64,000 nt of DNA. It comes from Metridium senile. Its lineage: Eukaryota; Cnidaria; Anthozoa; Actiniaria; Metridiidae. Every line of letters begins with the position of its first letter. Position 1 is the stretch's first letter. This document shows positions 42,763 through 54,657 of the stretch, piece by piece. The stretch is taken from assembly GCA_949775045.1 (NCBI GenBank), contig CATKSA010000119.1, positions 1 to 64,000 on the forward strand. The letters run 5' to 3'. The translations under genes were made by a program, and so were the position numbers. The notes below the pieces were generated by a model. The model made no database searches, was not told the DNA's origin, and saw only the letters and a list, made by a program, of their open reading frames with translations.

Positions 42763-43255
42763 CTGGAATACAAACATATGTAAAATGAACAAGGTATCAA
42801 GAGATCGTCCTACGAATTAATTGAGCAAATGACGCACCAGTAGTAATTGCACTTTATGATAACACGAAAGAATCGTACGCTGAAACAAAAACAAAACATA
42901 AGAATTTGATATCCACTTTGTTCTGATCTAAAATTAGCATGTTTTACACAACAAACTCAAAATACAAAGAGAAGCAGTTCTATTCAGGTATATTTATATC
43001 AATCGTTTAATACGAGAGCGAGAATCAACAAGCTCTTGATTGCTTCACGTCAGTATATAAGAGCAAAACACGCAACAATCTAACCTACCATAATTCACAA
43101 TCAAAGCAGCATCTATTGATAACCTACCTTTCATTGGAAAATTCAAGAGCAACAAAAAAGTGCACAAAAACCTTTGACCACAGAGTATAATAATGTTCGC
43201 AAAATCTGATGTTTACTCAAAAAGCGAAATACTAGTAAAAAAGCATTAAAAGTCA

Positions 43256-46200
43256 CTTGAAATATCTATCAAAATTCCTATACCGAATGTGACTGTTACC
43301 GCAAATGCATGCATTGCCTGAACGTATGCAAAAGCCTTCACTGCAATGGTCATAACAACTTTCGTTGCTGACCTAATCGCCTCAAAGGCATCACACATGA
43401 ACACAGCAAAGTTCAAAAAAATAATAACAAAATTCCTAGACCGAATGTGACTGTCACCGCAAATGCATTGCCTGAACGTATGCAAAAACCTTCACTGCAA
43501 TGGTCATAACAACTTTCGTTGCTGACCTAATCGCCTCAAAGGCATCACACATGAACACAGCAAAGCTAAAAAAATAATATCAAAATTCCTAGACCGAATG
43601 TGACTGTTACCGCAAATGCATTGCCTGAACGTATGCAAAAACCTTCACTGCAATGGTCATAACAACTTTCGTTGCTGACCTAATCGCCTCAAAGGCATCA
43701 CACATGAACACAGCAAAGCTCAAAAAATAATATCAAAGTTCCTAAAACGAATGTGACTGTTACCGTAAATGCATTGCCTGAACGTATGCAAAAACCTTCA
43801 CTGCAATGGTCATAACAACTTTCGTTGCTGACCTAATCGCCTCAAAGGCATCACACATGAACACAGCAAAGCTCAAAAAAATAATATCAAAGTTCCTAAA
43901 TCGAATGTGACTGTTACCGCAAATGCATGCATTGCCTGAACGTATGCAAAAGCCTTCACTGCAATGGTCATAACAACTTTCGTTGCTGACCTAATCGCCT
44001 CAAAGGCATCACACATGAACACAGCAAAGCTCAAAAAAATAATAACAAAGTTCCTAAAACGAATGTGACTGTTACCGCAAATGCATGCATTGCCTGAACG
44101 TATGCAAAAGCCTTCACTGCAATGGTCATAACAACTTTCGTTGCTGACCTAATCGCCTCAAAGGCATCACACATGAACACAGCAAAGCTCAAAAAAATAA
44201 TAACAAAGTTCCTAAAACGAATGTGACTGTTACCGCAAATGCATGCATTGCCTGAACGTATGCAAAAGCCTTCACTGCAATGGTCATAACAACTTTCGTT
44301 GCTGACCTAATCGCCTCAAAGGCATCACACATGAACACAGCAAAGTTCAAAAAAATAATAACAAAATTCCTAGAACGAATGTGACTGTTACCGCAAATGC
44401 ATGCATTGCCTGAACGTATGCAAAAGCCTTCACTGCAATGGTCATAACAACTTTCGTTGCTGACCTAATCGCCTCAAAGGCATCACACATGAACACAGCA
44501 AAGCTAAAAAAATAATATCAAAATTCCTAGACCGAATGTGACTGTTACCGCAAATGCATTGCCTGAACGTATGCAAAAACCTTCACTGCAATGGTCATAA
44601 CAACTTTCGTTGCTGACCTAATCGCCTCAAAGGCATCACACATGAACACAGCAAAGCTCAAAAAATAATATCAAAGTTCCTAAAACGAATGTGACTGTTA
44701 CCGTAAATGCATTGCCTGAACGTATGCAAAAACCTTCACTGCAATGGTCATAACAACTTTCGTTGCTGACCTAATCGCCTCAAAGGCATCACACATGAAC
44801 ACAGCAAAGCTCAAAAAAATAATATCAAAGTTCCTAAATCGAATGTGACTGTTACCGCAAATGCATGCATTGCCTGAACGTATGCAAAAGCCTTCACTGC
44901 AATGGTCATAACAACTTTCGTTGCTGACCTAATCGCCTCAAAGGCATCACACATGAACACAGCAAAGCTCAAAAAAATAATAACAAAGTTCCTAAAACGA
45001 ATGTGACTGTTACCGCAAATGCATGCATTGCCTGAACGTATGCAAAAGCCTTCACTGCAATGGTCATAACAACTTTCGTTGCTGACCTAATCGCCTCAAA
45101 GGCATCACACATGAACACAGCAAAGTTCAAAAAAATAATAACAAAATTCCTAGAACGAATGTGACTGTTACCGCAAATGCATGCATTGCCTGAACGTATG
45201 CAAAAGCCTTCACTGCAATGGTCATAACAACTTTCGTTGCTGACCTAATCGCCTCAAAGGCATCACACATGAACACAGCAAAGCTAAAAAAATAATATCA
45301 AAATTCCTAGACCGAATGTGACTGTTACCGCAAATGCATTGCCTGAACGTATGCAAAAACCTTCACTGCAATGGTCATAACAACTTTCGTTGCTGACCTA
45401 ATCGCCTCAAAGGCATCACACATGAACACAGCAAAGCTCAAAAAATAATATCAAAGTTCCTAAAACGAATGTGACTGTTACCGTAAATGCATTGCCTGAA
45501 CGTATGCAAAAACCTTCACTGCAATGGTCATAACAACTTTCGTTGCTGACCTAATCGCCTCAAAGGCATCACACATGAACACAGCAAAGCTCAAAAAAAT
45601 AATATCAAAGTTCCTAAAACGAATGTGACTGTTACCGCAAATGCATGCATTGCCTGAACGTATGCAAAAGCCTTCACTGCAATGGTCATAACAACTTTCG
45701 TTGCTGACCTAATCGCCTCAAAGGCATCACACATGAACACAGCAAAGCTCAAAAAAATAATAACAAAATTCCTATACCGAATGTGACTGTCACCGCAAAT
45801 GCATTGCCTGAACGTATGCAAAAACCTTCACTGCAATGGTCATAACAACTTTCGTTGCTCACCTAATCGCCTCAAAGGCATCACACATGAACACAGCAAA
45901 GCTCAAAAAAATAATATCAAAATTCCTAGACCGAATGTGACTGTTACCGCAAATGCATTGCCTGAACGTATGCAAAAGCCTTCACTGCAATGGTCATAAC
46001 AACTTTCGTTGCTGACCTAATCGCCTCAAAGGCATCACACATGAACACAGCAAAGCTCAAAAAAATAATAACAAAATTCCTAGACCGAATGTGACTGTCA
46101 CCGCAAATGCATTGCCTGAACGTATGCAAAAACCTTCACTGCAATGGTCATAACAACTTTCGTTGCTGACCTAATCGCCTCAAAGGCATCACACATGAAC

Positions 46201-47060
46201 ACAGCAAAGCTCAAAAAAATAATATCAAAGTTCCTAAAACGAATGTGACTGTTACCGCAAATGCATGCATTGCCTGAACGTATGCAAAAGCCTTCACTGC
46301 AATGGTCATAACAACTTTCGTTGCTGACCTAATCGCCTCAAAGGCATCACACATGAACACAGCAAAGCTCAAAAAAATAATAACAAAATTCCTATACCGA
46401 ATGTGACTGTCACCGCAAATGCATTGCCTGAACGTATGCAAAAACCTTCACTGCAATGGTCATAACAACTTTCGTTGCTCACCTAATCGCCTCAAAGGCA
46501 TCACACATGAACACAGCAAAGCTCAAAAAAATAATATCAAAATTCCTAGACCGAATGTGACTGTTACCGCAAATGCATTGCCTGAACGTATGCAAAAGCC
46601 TTCACTGCAATGGTCATAACAACTTTCGTTGCTGACCTAATCGCCTCAAAGGCATCACACATGAACACAGCAAAGCTCAAAAAAATAATAACAAAATTCC
46701 TAGACCGAATGTGACTGTCACCGCAAATGCATTGCCTGAACGTATGCAAAAACCTTCACTGCAATGGTCATAACAACTTTCGTTGCTGACCTAATCGCCT
46801 CAAAGGCATCACACATGAACACAGCAAAGCTCAAAAAAATAATAACAAAATTCCTAGACCGAATGTGACTGTCACCGCAAATGCATTGCCTGAACGTATG
46901 CAAAAACCTTCACTGCAATGGTCATAACAACTTTCGTTGCTCACCTAATCGCCTCAAAGGCATCACACATGAACACAGCAAAGCTAAAAAAAAATATCAA
47001 AGTTCCTAAAACGAATGTGACTGTTACCGCAAATGCATGCATTGCCTGAACGTATGATTA
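43256..47060. repeat. Satellite array, ~155-bp unit with higher-order repeats
   Basis: About 24 head-to-tail units of roughly 152-158 bases, each with CCGAATGTGACTGTTACCGC, AAATGCATTGCCTGAACGTA, CAACTTTCGTTGCTGACCTA and CATCACACATGAACACAGCA. Units differ at fixed positions (TGCATGCATTGCC or TGCATTGCC; CTAGACC, CTAAAAC or CTATACC). These variants recur in blocks: the marker AAAGCTAAAAAAATAAT lies at 43,561, 44,499 and 45,279, and a four-unit block of 620 bases at 45,591 is repeated at 46,211. Short ORFs on both strands are repeat artefacts. Confidence 0.95.
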
Positions 47061-48080
47061 TAGCTATAAAACTAACTAACCCGCATAAATTTGTACATTA
47101 ATGTAAAGTAATTTGGTTTCAAAACCTCAAAGACAAATAAAGCGAAGTAACTGACGTCAGTTACTCAAAATTTATGTCTCTAAATTGCTTCATGGTAATC
47201 AATGTGGCCATGTAGATAGGTTTCAGTAAGCCTCAATTCGTTTAAATTTTCATTGATTTTGGCGCTAGTGCCCCTTTAAAAACCCATGGGCAGTTTTATT
47301 TTGTGATCCCGTGTGCCAACCAGGTTGCTTTAGGAGGGTAGCTGAAATTTTAAACAGAGAATTGCTTCAAGCTAGACCAAACCGTTCTAGGTACTAATAA
47401 TGACTAATTATTGAAGAACATGTCGCTGACTTTTATTTGATGATTTTGACAGTTGGAGGTATTAATTTAATTAAAACGCCAACATGCTGTTTTAGCAAAA
47501 TTTCAGCCTATTGAATATTTTCGAAGTGGTTTGAGAGTAAACAAACATTGACTCTAAATACGGCAAACTACTGTATCCTTTTTGAATTAAAAAACCGCTG
47601 GTTTGATGTATTGCAGAGCCTAAATTCAGCAAAATGCGTTTTTCCTATGGGTTCCCTGTGTCTGTTGGTATGTGACTTGTGTGACGCCCCCTGATGAGAT
47701 TTAATTAAGCAAACGTGAACAGTCTTGAAACTGAGAAATTAGCAATTATTTCAGGTCATAAAGATCTGTGGTGGTTCTAATAGGCAATCTAAATATATAC
47801 TTTAGGTTGTTTTGATGAAAAATCGATGTTTTGATAGGAATATTTTAGAAAACTGTTCGTGACGTTGAAACTATGTACATATAGGTGTGAACAGATTAGT
47901 GTTTCATGACAATTTCACTCAAAACATGCGATCTTTAGCTTACTTTGAGGTCATAAGTTTGAATTTATGATAAAAAAAAATCATTTTTATAAATTACATT
48001 GTATAAGTAAATGTTCCCTCTAAAAATTTATTTTAAAAGAAGTGGTTTATATTTGCCAGTGCAAGTAACCTTAAGTTAAT
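47060..48080. other. No supported feature
   Basis: AT-rich sequence after the satellite. I see no exon with good borders, RNA gene or element ends here. Confidence 0.6.
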
Positions 48081-48190
48081 TTAGCCTGCGTTGCCGGCGG
48101 TCTGCGGTTTCGGGAGAGAAGAGAGGGAAAGACCGCGGTCTTTCCCTCTCTTCTCTCCCGAAACCGCAGACCGCCGGCAACGCAGGCTAA
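48081..48190. repeat. 110-bp perfect palindrome
   Basis: TTAGCCTGCGTTGCCGGCGG ... CCGCCGGCAACGCAGGCTAA with no mismatch and no loop; the centre is CCGCGG (48133-48138). It is very GC-rich in an AT-rich setting. A related half-site (CTCTCTTCTCCCCTAAAAAC, then CAGACTGCCGGCAA) occurs at 50,062-50,096, so it is a dispersed hairpin element. Confidence 0.95.
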
Positions 48191-48867
48191 AGTTAATGTG
48201 ATAAAAGCTAAAGTTAAGATGATTATGTTATCAGGGACAAAATTGTTAACAAAAACCTTTCGTTTACCGTGAAAAATATCGAATTTCCTTGTTTTTATTA
48301 GGACTTATTTCGAAAAACGTATATTTGCGTGACACGCTAAAAGTAACAAGCTGAAGATATGAGCCTTCAAAACACATCTATTTGCCAAGTATAGAACAGC
48401 AGGATTCCATATCTTTCAATAGCGCTGCGCAGTCAAACTAAAAATATATATGCATAATTAGACCCCCCGGCGCGATTCGGACAAACAAACCGAGCTTTCA
48501 CAGCCATTGACTGTAGATGAATGAGCTTCGCATCATTTTCACAGTGATTCTGTATTATTTCAGTAAATAAGATACGATATATTTGTTTAGATGGAGTAAG
48601 CGATTATCGTAAGCTATGTTAAACTGATTCAGAGTAATTCTACGAGTCTGTACATAGTAGGCAAACGACTCATTTCGCGACACTTGTGATTTTCTTCAAC
48701 TCGATCGTACACGACCGTAAATATTTGGATGACATTATTAAATTATAACTTTAATAGTATTGCATGTATAAAATAAGAAAACGTGCAGAAAGAGATATTT
48801 GTTTCGGACTGACTTTGAAGAACTATTATTTATCTATCATTTCGACGAAGTATGGCAAAGCGATTCA

Positions 48868-48921
48868 AAGACTCCCGTATAGTACGCGGACTTGTGTTTG
48901 CTATTCGCCGTACGGGAGTCA
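48868..48921. repeat. Short hairpin
   Basis: GACTCCCGTA..TACGGGAGTC with a ~34-base loop. Isolated; no other support for a gene. Confidence 0.4.
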
Positions 48922-49043
48922 AAATTGTTTAGATTTTCACCGTGATTTAGTATTATTTTTATAAAGAAGATATGCTATATTCGTTTAGATTCGGTTACTG
49001 TGCAACTTTGGCCTCAAACCATTTCCCTCCATCAATACTGGGG

Positions 49044-49400
49044 TCAAGAACACGATGGTTCCTCGACGATATGCAACCATTGACGCTTGTTTAATAGTAA
49101 CTCATCACGTTTTCCTCTGAGTTTAAGACCTCTGCACTTTAGCCAGCGCTTTAGCTGCTCCACATTAGAGTTCTGTGGGTCATTGTCAAATGTAGAGCCA
49201 GGAACGCCGTCGTTTTCATCGAGAATCACGTTTAAATTAGACAAAGAGGAATAACTGTTCGCTGTCGTCGCCTTTCCATAACTATAAAACCTGGTTTGTT
49301 TGTCCGAAGAAAAAATGATGTCGTGATGACTATAGTAAGGTACACTAGTAATTTTTGTCTGAAGTACAGTTCTCTTGTAAAACCGCACACGAAGTGTCAA
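49044..49400 (-). CDS. SAP-domain ORF
   Basis: 118 residues from an ATG at 49,400. The C-terminal part, NVEQLKRWLKCRGLKLRGKR then DELL, is a good SAP motif (leucine-rich helix, RG.., GKRDEL). In animals the phrase LKRWLxCRG...GKK is frequent at the start of YqaJ-exonuclease-domain proteins, so this may be the first exon of such a gene, with a possible donor just after KRDE. No following exon was recognised. SAP motifs bind AT-rich DNA. It could also be a stand-alone remnant. Confidence 0.5.
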   Translation of the reverse strand: MTLRVRFYKRTVLQTKITSVPYYSHHDIIFSSDKQTRFYSYGKATTANSYSSLSNLNVILDENDGVPGSTFDNDPQNSNVEQLKRWLKCRGLKLRGKRDELLLNKRQWLHIVEEPSCS

Positions 49401-49583
49401 TTAGCACACACCTAACAGCTAGGAGGGGCGTTACTCACGCATTTGACAAGCTTGAGAAATAAAAAGTCTTACGTATCACGGATTACATGTAAGACTAGTG
49501 ATGTGCGTTTCACTATTTACAATTTACGAATAGTTTTGCAATGCAACAAAGACTATATAATAATTGACGAACAACTCCAACTC

Positions 49584-49689
49584 ATAGTTTTGTTGTTTCA
49601 TCAGCTTAATTTCATTTAGATGAAGAGCAAGTTGCTCGAAAGCTTGGCGTTTTTCTAATAAAATTAAGCTGATGAAACAACAAAACTAT
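49584..49689. repeat. Hairpin with a hammerhead-like loop sequence
   Basis: ATAGTTTTGTTGTTTCATCA.. and ..TGATGAAACAACAAAACTAT pair over ~29 bases. The loop reads AGATGA, AGAGCAAGTTGCTC, GAAAGC, which looks like a hammerhead core with the CTGA box mutated. Confidence 0.5.
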
Positions 49690-49717
49690 TAATTTAAACA
49701 CGGCTTACAAGCATTTT

Positions 49718-49890
49718 AATACTCTTTCGTAATTACGCGACTACGACAAATTTGGCGCCAGTCTCCAAAGCATGCTTTTCAACTGCCGTCAAACAAAACT
49801 ACAATCGTAATCTTGATTGACGGCAGTTAAAACGCATGCTTTGGAGACTGGCGCCAAATTTGTCGTAGTCGCGTAATATGAAAGAGTATT
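49718..49890. mobile_element. Hairpin MITE, 75-bp arms
   Basis: AATACTCTTTCG..ACTGCCGTCAA (49718-49792) and TTGACGGCAGT..GAAAGAGTATT (49817-49890) are inverted with few mismatches. Both arms contain GGAGACTGGCGCCAAATTTG in one orientation or the other. 24-base loop. Confidence 0.85.
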
Positions 49891-50331
49891 ATGAACTGAA
49901 AGAGTGTTTTATCAGATTAAGGAAATACAGAATTTTAAATAATTTTCCCTGCAGAACTACGAAAAGAGTACAATAAAGTAAGAACTAAAATACAATAGTC
50001 CTGATTGATTTTCCAAACAATAGATAGATAACAAAAAGATATCAAAGTCTGCATCCTTATCCTCTCTTCTCCCCTAAAAACCACAGACTGCCGGCAAATT
50101 TCATATTTCAAAAAGGTTTATTCAAGTAGCATTGATAGTATAATTTGATAAATGTATTCAAAGCCAAGTAGCTCGGAAAACTGCAATTTAGTCACAATTG
50201 TGCACAGATAAACTAACTGAAATACACAGTTTTACGAACATTTAATCGTGTATTTAAAACAAACGGATCGATAACTCCTCATAAAAAAAAACTATTTTAA
50301 TATCGATATTAGATAATACTGACCTACTTAC

Positions 50332-50357
50332 GTACGCCGTGGTGCTGTCAGTGCCAT
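50332..50357 (-). other. Candidate first coding exon (MALTAPRR)
   Basis: ATGGCACTGACAGCACCACG followed by GCGTAC and a GTAAGT donor. Another short ATG exon with donor (ATG TGC AAT G, GTAAGT) lies near 50,665 on the same strand. These may be the 5' end of the winged-helix/zinc-finger gene, which would place the satellite in its intron. Weak evidence. The rest of 49,890-51,570 shows nothing else I can support. Confidence 0.2.
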
Positions 50358-51572
50358 CTCCGCTCAACACGACACGGTCCAAGTGCAGTATAAACGAACT
50401 GAAATTCGACGGACAATACATCAATTCAGTCAAAATAATCTATCAACACAAAAACAGACTAATGACTACTAAAGAAAAATCATGAGATTTTCAGCAAGCT
50501 ATTGTAATAAATGCCAACGTAACTTGCCAGGACTCGGGAGGTGTTGCAACACTTTTCGCGCTCTTTTTTGCTTGTTAGGTAACCATCCGATTTTTGATCA
50601 AATTTAAACTGATAAAGAAAGTAACAGCAAGTAAAAATATAATGCGATTATGAAACTTACCATTGCACATGGTTCTTGATCAGTAATTATAAGTATGGCG
50701 GCCAAATTAACGAGCCGCTCGTATAGAAGCTGTGAGGGTTGCAGATCGAGAACAATAGATGTAGATTCACATATACCTCACAAGTGCTACAGCGTCGATA
50801 TAAACATCGATACTTGGATATAAGGAAATTGTTGGCCTTTATCTAAAGATAAATTAACGATACGCCATTAAATAAACGTAACAAAACTATTCAACACACT
50901 TAAAGGTAAATGAATCTCGCTTTTGATATAAAAGCATTCACAGACGTGTTTAAGTACTTGCTCAGTATTACTAACCTGTAAGCTCAAAGTCATAAAAAGC
51001 GACAAAACAACTTCTCAGTGCAATCTTTTAGTTACTTGTCTTTAATACTTGGCCGTTCAGAAAATCCCTGTTCAGAACATAGGGTTTACAATATACTGGC
51101 CAGTACTTTCTTGTTCTCCCCAGAAAGCATTATGGGACTGCGTTTTAAGTGATAATTGACAAAACCTGTCAGATTTGACAATTATTATAGTATAGCTTTG
51201 GATGCGTTTCTGAGGTTTGGTAAACGCATTCACTAGTTTCCTGTCAATGACGACAGATTGTTTGGTAGAACAAACAAATTTTGGTTTAGTGCATCTGCAA
51301 AGCAATGGCTGATTCAAGGCAAGGTACCACTATTCGAACATAGGCGAAAAAAGTCAAGCACCACCGGGCAAGCGCATCCGTGCTGTACTGAACAAGGGAA
51401 AATAAAAGTCAGTAGTTTGATGTGAAGTTCATCTCTTAGTCATACGGTATTTTGTATGTATGTAAATATGCATGTAAACAGCATTGAATGCATGTCCAAT
51501 AAAACTTTACAATAAACTCCATTTCTTCTTATTGTACACAGCGCCTAGAGCACTTTTCTGGATATGCGCAAT

Positions 51573-51593
51573 AATAATATTATTATTATTATT

Positions 51594-51630
<37 letters not shown>
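51573..51630. repeat. ATT/ATC microsatellite
   Basis: Compound microsatellite: (ATT)n runs directly into (ATC)n, about 58 bases. Confidence 0.9.
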
Positions 51631-51631
<1 letters not shown>

Positions 51632-52459
51632 GTGATGTATGAAATAACACGTTACCATGGATAATCGGTGGATTCATGTTATTTTTGATGCATATCTTTA
51701 TAAAACTTTTGCTATCATGAGTTTTTATAATAAACAGAACATTACATGAGCGCTTGGAGATACGGATTTTATCTGATCTTTCAAATCTCACTCGTTTCGT
51801 GCCTTTATATATAGAACATAAATGATCATTACATATCATTATCATAACGTCCCACCAACGAAGTACTTTATTATCTCATTACACTTCATTCTTTCTAGCT
51901 TATTCAAGAGGTAATCATTTCCGTACAGTTGACAAGTGATTAGATCGATAATCAAAAAACTAACAAAGTGGTAATGTAATTAGGGCCTGTATATGTAATT
52001 AGGGATGTAAATATGAAAATGTACAGAAACTGTCTTAAAATTATCAACATTGATGATTGATAGCAAAATTAACGTTCAAGGTGTGTTGGGGTGAGCTGGA
52101 CCACCAATGCCAATGATTTTCAGCCGGTCTCTAAAACTCAACCACGTTTTTTTCTAAATTGTATTTTTATTCAACAAAATCTACCAAATTGTAAAAGCGT
52201 CACAGAAAGAAAAATGATTGTCTCAAGCATGAAAATTAAAATACAATAGGATTTTGCAGAGATATATCCGATGTACACAATTGTTTACCCAGGAAGCTTT
52301 GAGTTACGATATTTATTTATTTATTTATTTCAATATTTTCAATGTTTTTATTTATTCTTACTATATTTTTATTTATTTTATATTTTATTTCTTTGTTTTA
52401 TGGAGTTTGTAAATTTTATGTATAAAGTATATGACTAAAAAGTATTCTGTTCAACAAAA

Positions 52460-52699
52460 TAAGTATTCATCTCTATCGATTTTTGAGCTAAAACTGTACA
52501 AGGAATGGTTTATTTTTTAAGACATTGTGAATATGAGGTCTGACAACAATCTTTCATCACGTGCTTCAGGGAGAGAATCATGTAGCCGCCAGTTTTCTGT
52601 CACGCATTTTATTGCTGGAGCTAAAACTTTCACAATGTTTGAAAAAATAAACCATTCGTTGTACTTTTTAGCTCAAAATCGATAGAGATGAATACTTAC
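52460..52699. mobile_element. Foldback MITE, ~70-bp arms
   Basis: AAGTATTCATCTCTATCGAT at 52,460 and ATCGATAGAGATGAATACTT ending 52,699 start arms that reach ACATTGTGAA / TTCACAATGT. ~100-base loop. Confidence 0.8.
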
Positions 52700-52868
52700 A
52701 TTGTGTGTGTTGTCTATGGTCTAATTATAATTAGTTTTATTGTCTGTACCTAATAATGGTAATTTTAGAAATATTATTTATATCATTTGTAACAATGACC
52801 GAGAATGAATAAATTGATCGATTGATATCGCTGCGGTGTTTAGTTTAAATGACTGTGATGACAAAAAG

Positions 52869-53044
52869 AAAGAGATAAAAATGATAAAAGAGTTTATTTA
52901 CAGAAAGGTGAACTTCGCGAATGTTGAGAAATGAAGTTACGCGAAATTTTCCTGTAAAAGAGATAAAAATGATAAAAGAGTTTATTTACAGAAAGGTGAA
53001 CTTCGCGAATGTTGAGAAATGAAGTTACGCGAAATTTTCCTGTA
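52869..53044 (+). repeat. 88-bp tandem duplication
   Basis: AGAGATAAAAATGATAAAAG through TACGCGAAATTTTCCTGTA occurs twice in direct succession with no visible difference. Inside each unit TTCGCGAA and GTTACGCGAA words form small palindromes. Confidence 0.85.
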
Positions 53045-54084
53045 TTAGTATACGAGTTGTTATTAATATTTTTTTTATACAGAGTGATGGTTTTTGCGAA
53101 GTTTTCTTTTATTAGTACTAACAAAGTATTTCACAAAGTTCGCTAGTGTGTATGTCCCGAATCACTGATGAAGCCGTAACTGGTTGACTACAGTCAAAAC
53201 TTTAACATATGCTTCTCCGAGTCTCCGTAGGACTGTTTTTCCTTGCATCAAGCAAGTTAAAAGTACATTATTTTGTTTTTCGAAAGTTGTCTGTTTTTAT
53301 TCGAACAGCCATATTGACAAGCGTTGACAGTTCCCGCTGTAATTTCTTTTCAGTTAAGCAAAATTTCAAAACATCGGGCTGCCTGGCGTCTTTGAAGTTT
53401 TGGCCGATTTCTAAATTTTTGCCAAACTGGTAAAAGTGAGGTCGCACTAGGGAAAGAGTTGTGATAACAGATTTAACACTTGTGTAAACAAAAATCGACC
53501 AAAATTTGTTCTAATGCGACCCGGGCCTGAATCTCACTCTTTTTGTTAAATGTTGGCTACTGGAATTTCGCAACACATTATAAATAGAAGGAAATAAGTT
53601 ATTCATCGTGGAATGTGAAATTAAAAGGATACTTAATCAATTGTCTCACGAATAAATAGCTTTGTAAAAATCAACCGGAGATGAATACATGCGATAGATT
53701 GTATGGAGAGTGAAATCATTGCGATAGATATATTCGTGCTAATTGACTGGAACATTCACAGGCAATTTTTTGCATTTATATACCAGATAGTTAAAATCGC
53801 GCGAAAAGTCTAAAAGAAAAGCGAAAGGTTGCCTGCTTAATTTGACTGCTCTGAGCTTGAACTGAAGCGAAGATGCCACAGGGAGCCCGGCTTAAGGAAT
53901 TATGCTTCATAATCTCATTGACGTGATTGATGCTGTATGACATCGTTGTTTCCAGTATGCATGCAGTAGTCTCTCTCGGTCACATGAGCAAGACAGGAAG
54001 TCCAGGGACAGAAAAGGAGAGCGGAAAGACGCCTGCGGAGGATTGCGGCTAGCTGACATTGGAGTCGGCATTGTTCCGTAAGCC

Positions 54085-54335
54085 AGGCTCACCTAGCGCA
54101 TGTAGCTGGACCAATAATAGCTAGGGGAGGGGAGAGTTGCACATAATAGCTAGCCAGTCATAAATGATCTGACTGGTCAGCCAGCAAATTTATGCATATC
54201 CAATTGCCAGCTAGAAACGGTTTATGTCACAGCTTTTTAGCAAGCCAGTAAACAAATGCTATAAATTTCTAGCCAGTATACAAATCAATTGATGTTTCCA
54301 GCCAGGGCAGATTCCCCCTGTGGAGCGGATATTTG
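54085..54335. repeat. CCAGC/CTAGC-rich subterminal-like region
   Basis: CTAGCCAG, CCAGCTAG, GCCAGC and TAGCTGG words occur about ten times in 220 bases, ending at CCAGGGCAGATTCCCCCTG and a doubled TGTGGAGCGGATA. The inverted ATATCCGCTC at 40,030 starts a similar motif-rich block. The pair could be the ends of one large element. Confidence 0.45.
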
Positions 54336-54348
54336 TGGAGCGGATACG

Positions 54349-54657
54349 GTTGAGCACTCTTGACATATCATCATATGTCTTAGAAATGAAATCAAGACTG
54401 TTCTTGATAGAATTGATCTCACCTTCTAGACTAATCTTGACTTTATTCAGATCATCCTTTACCAGGTTATGGTACATAAATGCCAAGTCACTTAAGTTCT
54501 TGGATTGTTCTTGGAGTCGTTCGTTCAAAATTCTTTCGAATATTTCAATAGTAATAACTTCTGAAGCAGGCAAATCAGACTTTTTATCATCAGAACAGGA
54601 GCTGTTCGTGTCTTCAGTGCTTTTAGCTGATAAGTTTGATTTTTTCTTAGGTGGCAT
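54349..54657 (-). mobile_element. LINE ORF1 N-terminal fragment
   Basis: Starts MPPKKKSNLSAKS, Lys/Ser-rich, then IEIFERILNERLQEQSKNLS and a helical stretch to SLDFISKTYDDMSRVLNRI, where the repeat at 54,335 cuts it. Similar to the leader of CR1/L2 ORF1 proteins; SKTYDDM resembles SKAFDTI in the ORF1 at 39.9 kb, so a related but separate copy. The interval 54,660-55,580 shows nothing else. Confidence 0.6.

Noticed and set aside
43246..46903. Repeated 60-79 codon ORFs (MHTFRQCICGDSHIR and complements)
   Set aside because: They recur once per satellite unit on both strands and track the repeat, not a gene.
43256..47060. CRISPR-like array
   Set aside because: Units are contiguous with no unique spacers, and the genome is eukaryotic.
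48081..48190. microRNA precursor
   Set aside because: A perfect 55-bp stem without a loop and a dispersed half-copy fit a hairpin repeat better than a miRNA.
53161..53201. Second hammerhead ribozyme (CTGATGA near 53,165)
   Set aside because: The GAAA box is replaced by CAAAAC and the stem II pairing is poor.
39306..54657. One LINE copy split by a 14-kb insertion
   Set aside because: The ORF1 pieces at 39.97 and 54.35 kb appear to overlap at the SK(T/A)(Y/F)D region instead of abutting, and a stop precedes the 39,968 ATG, so they are separate copies.
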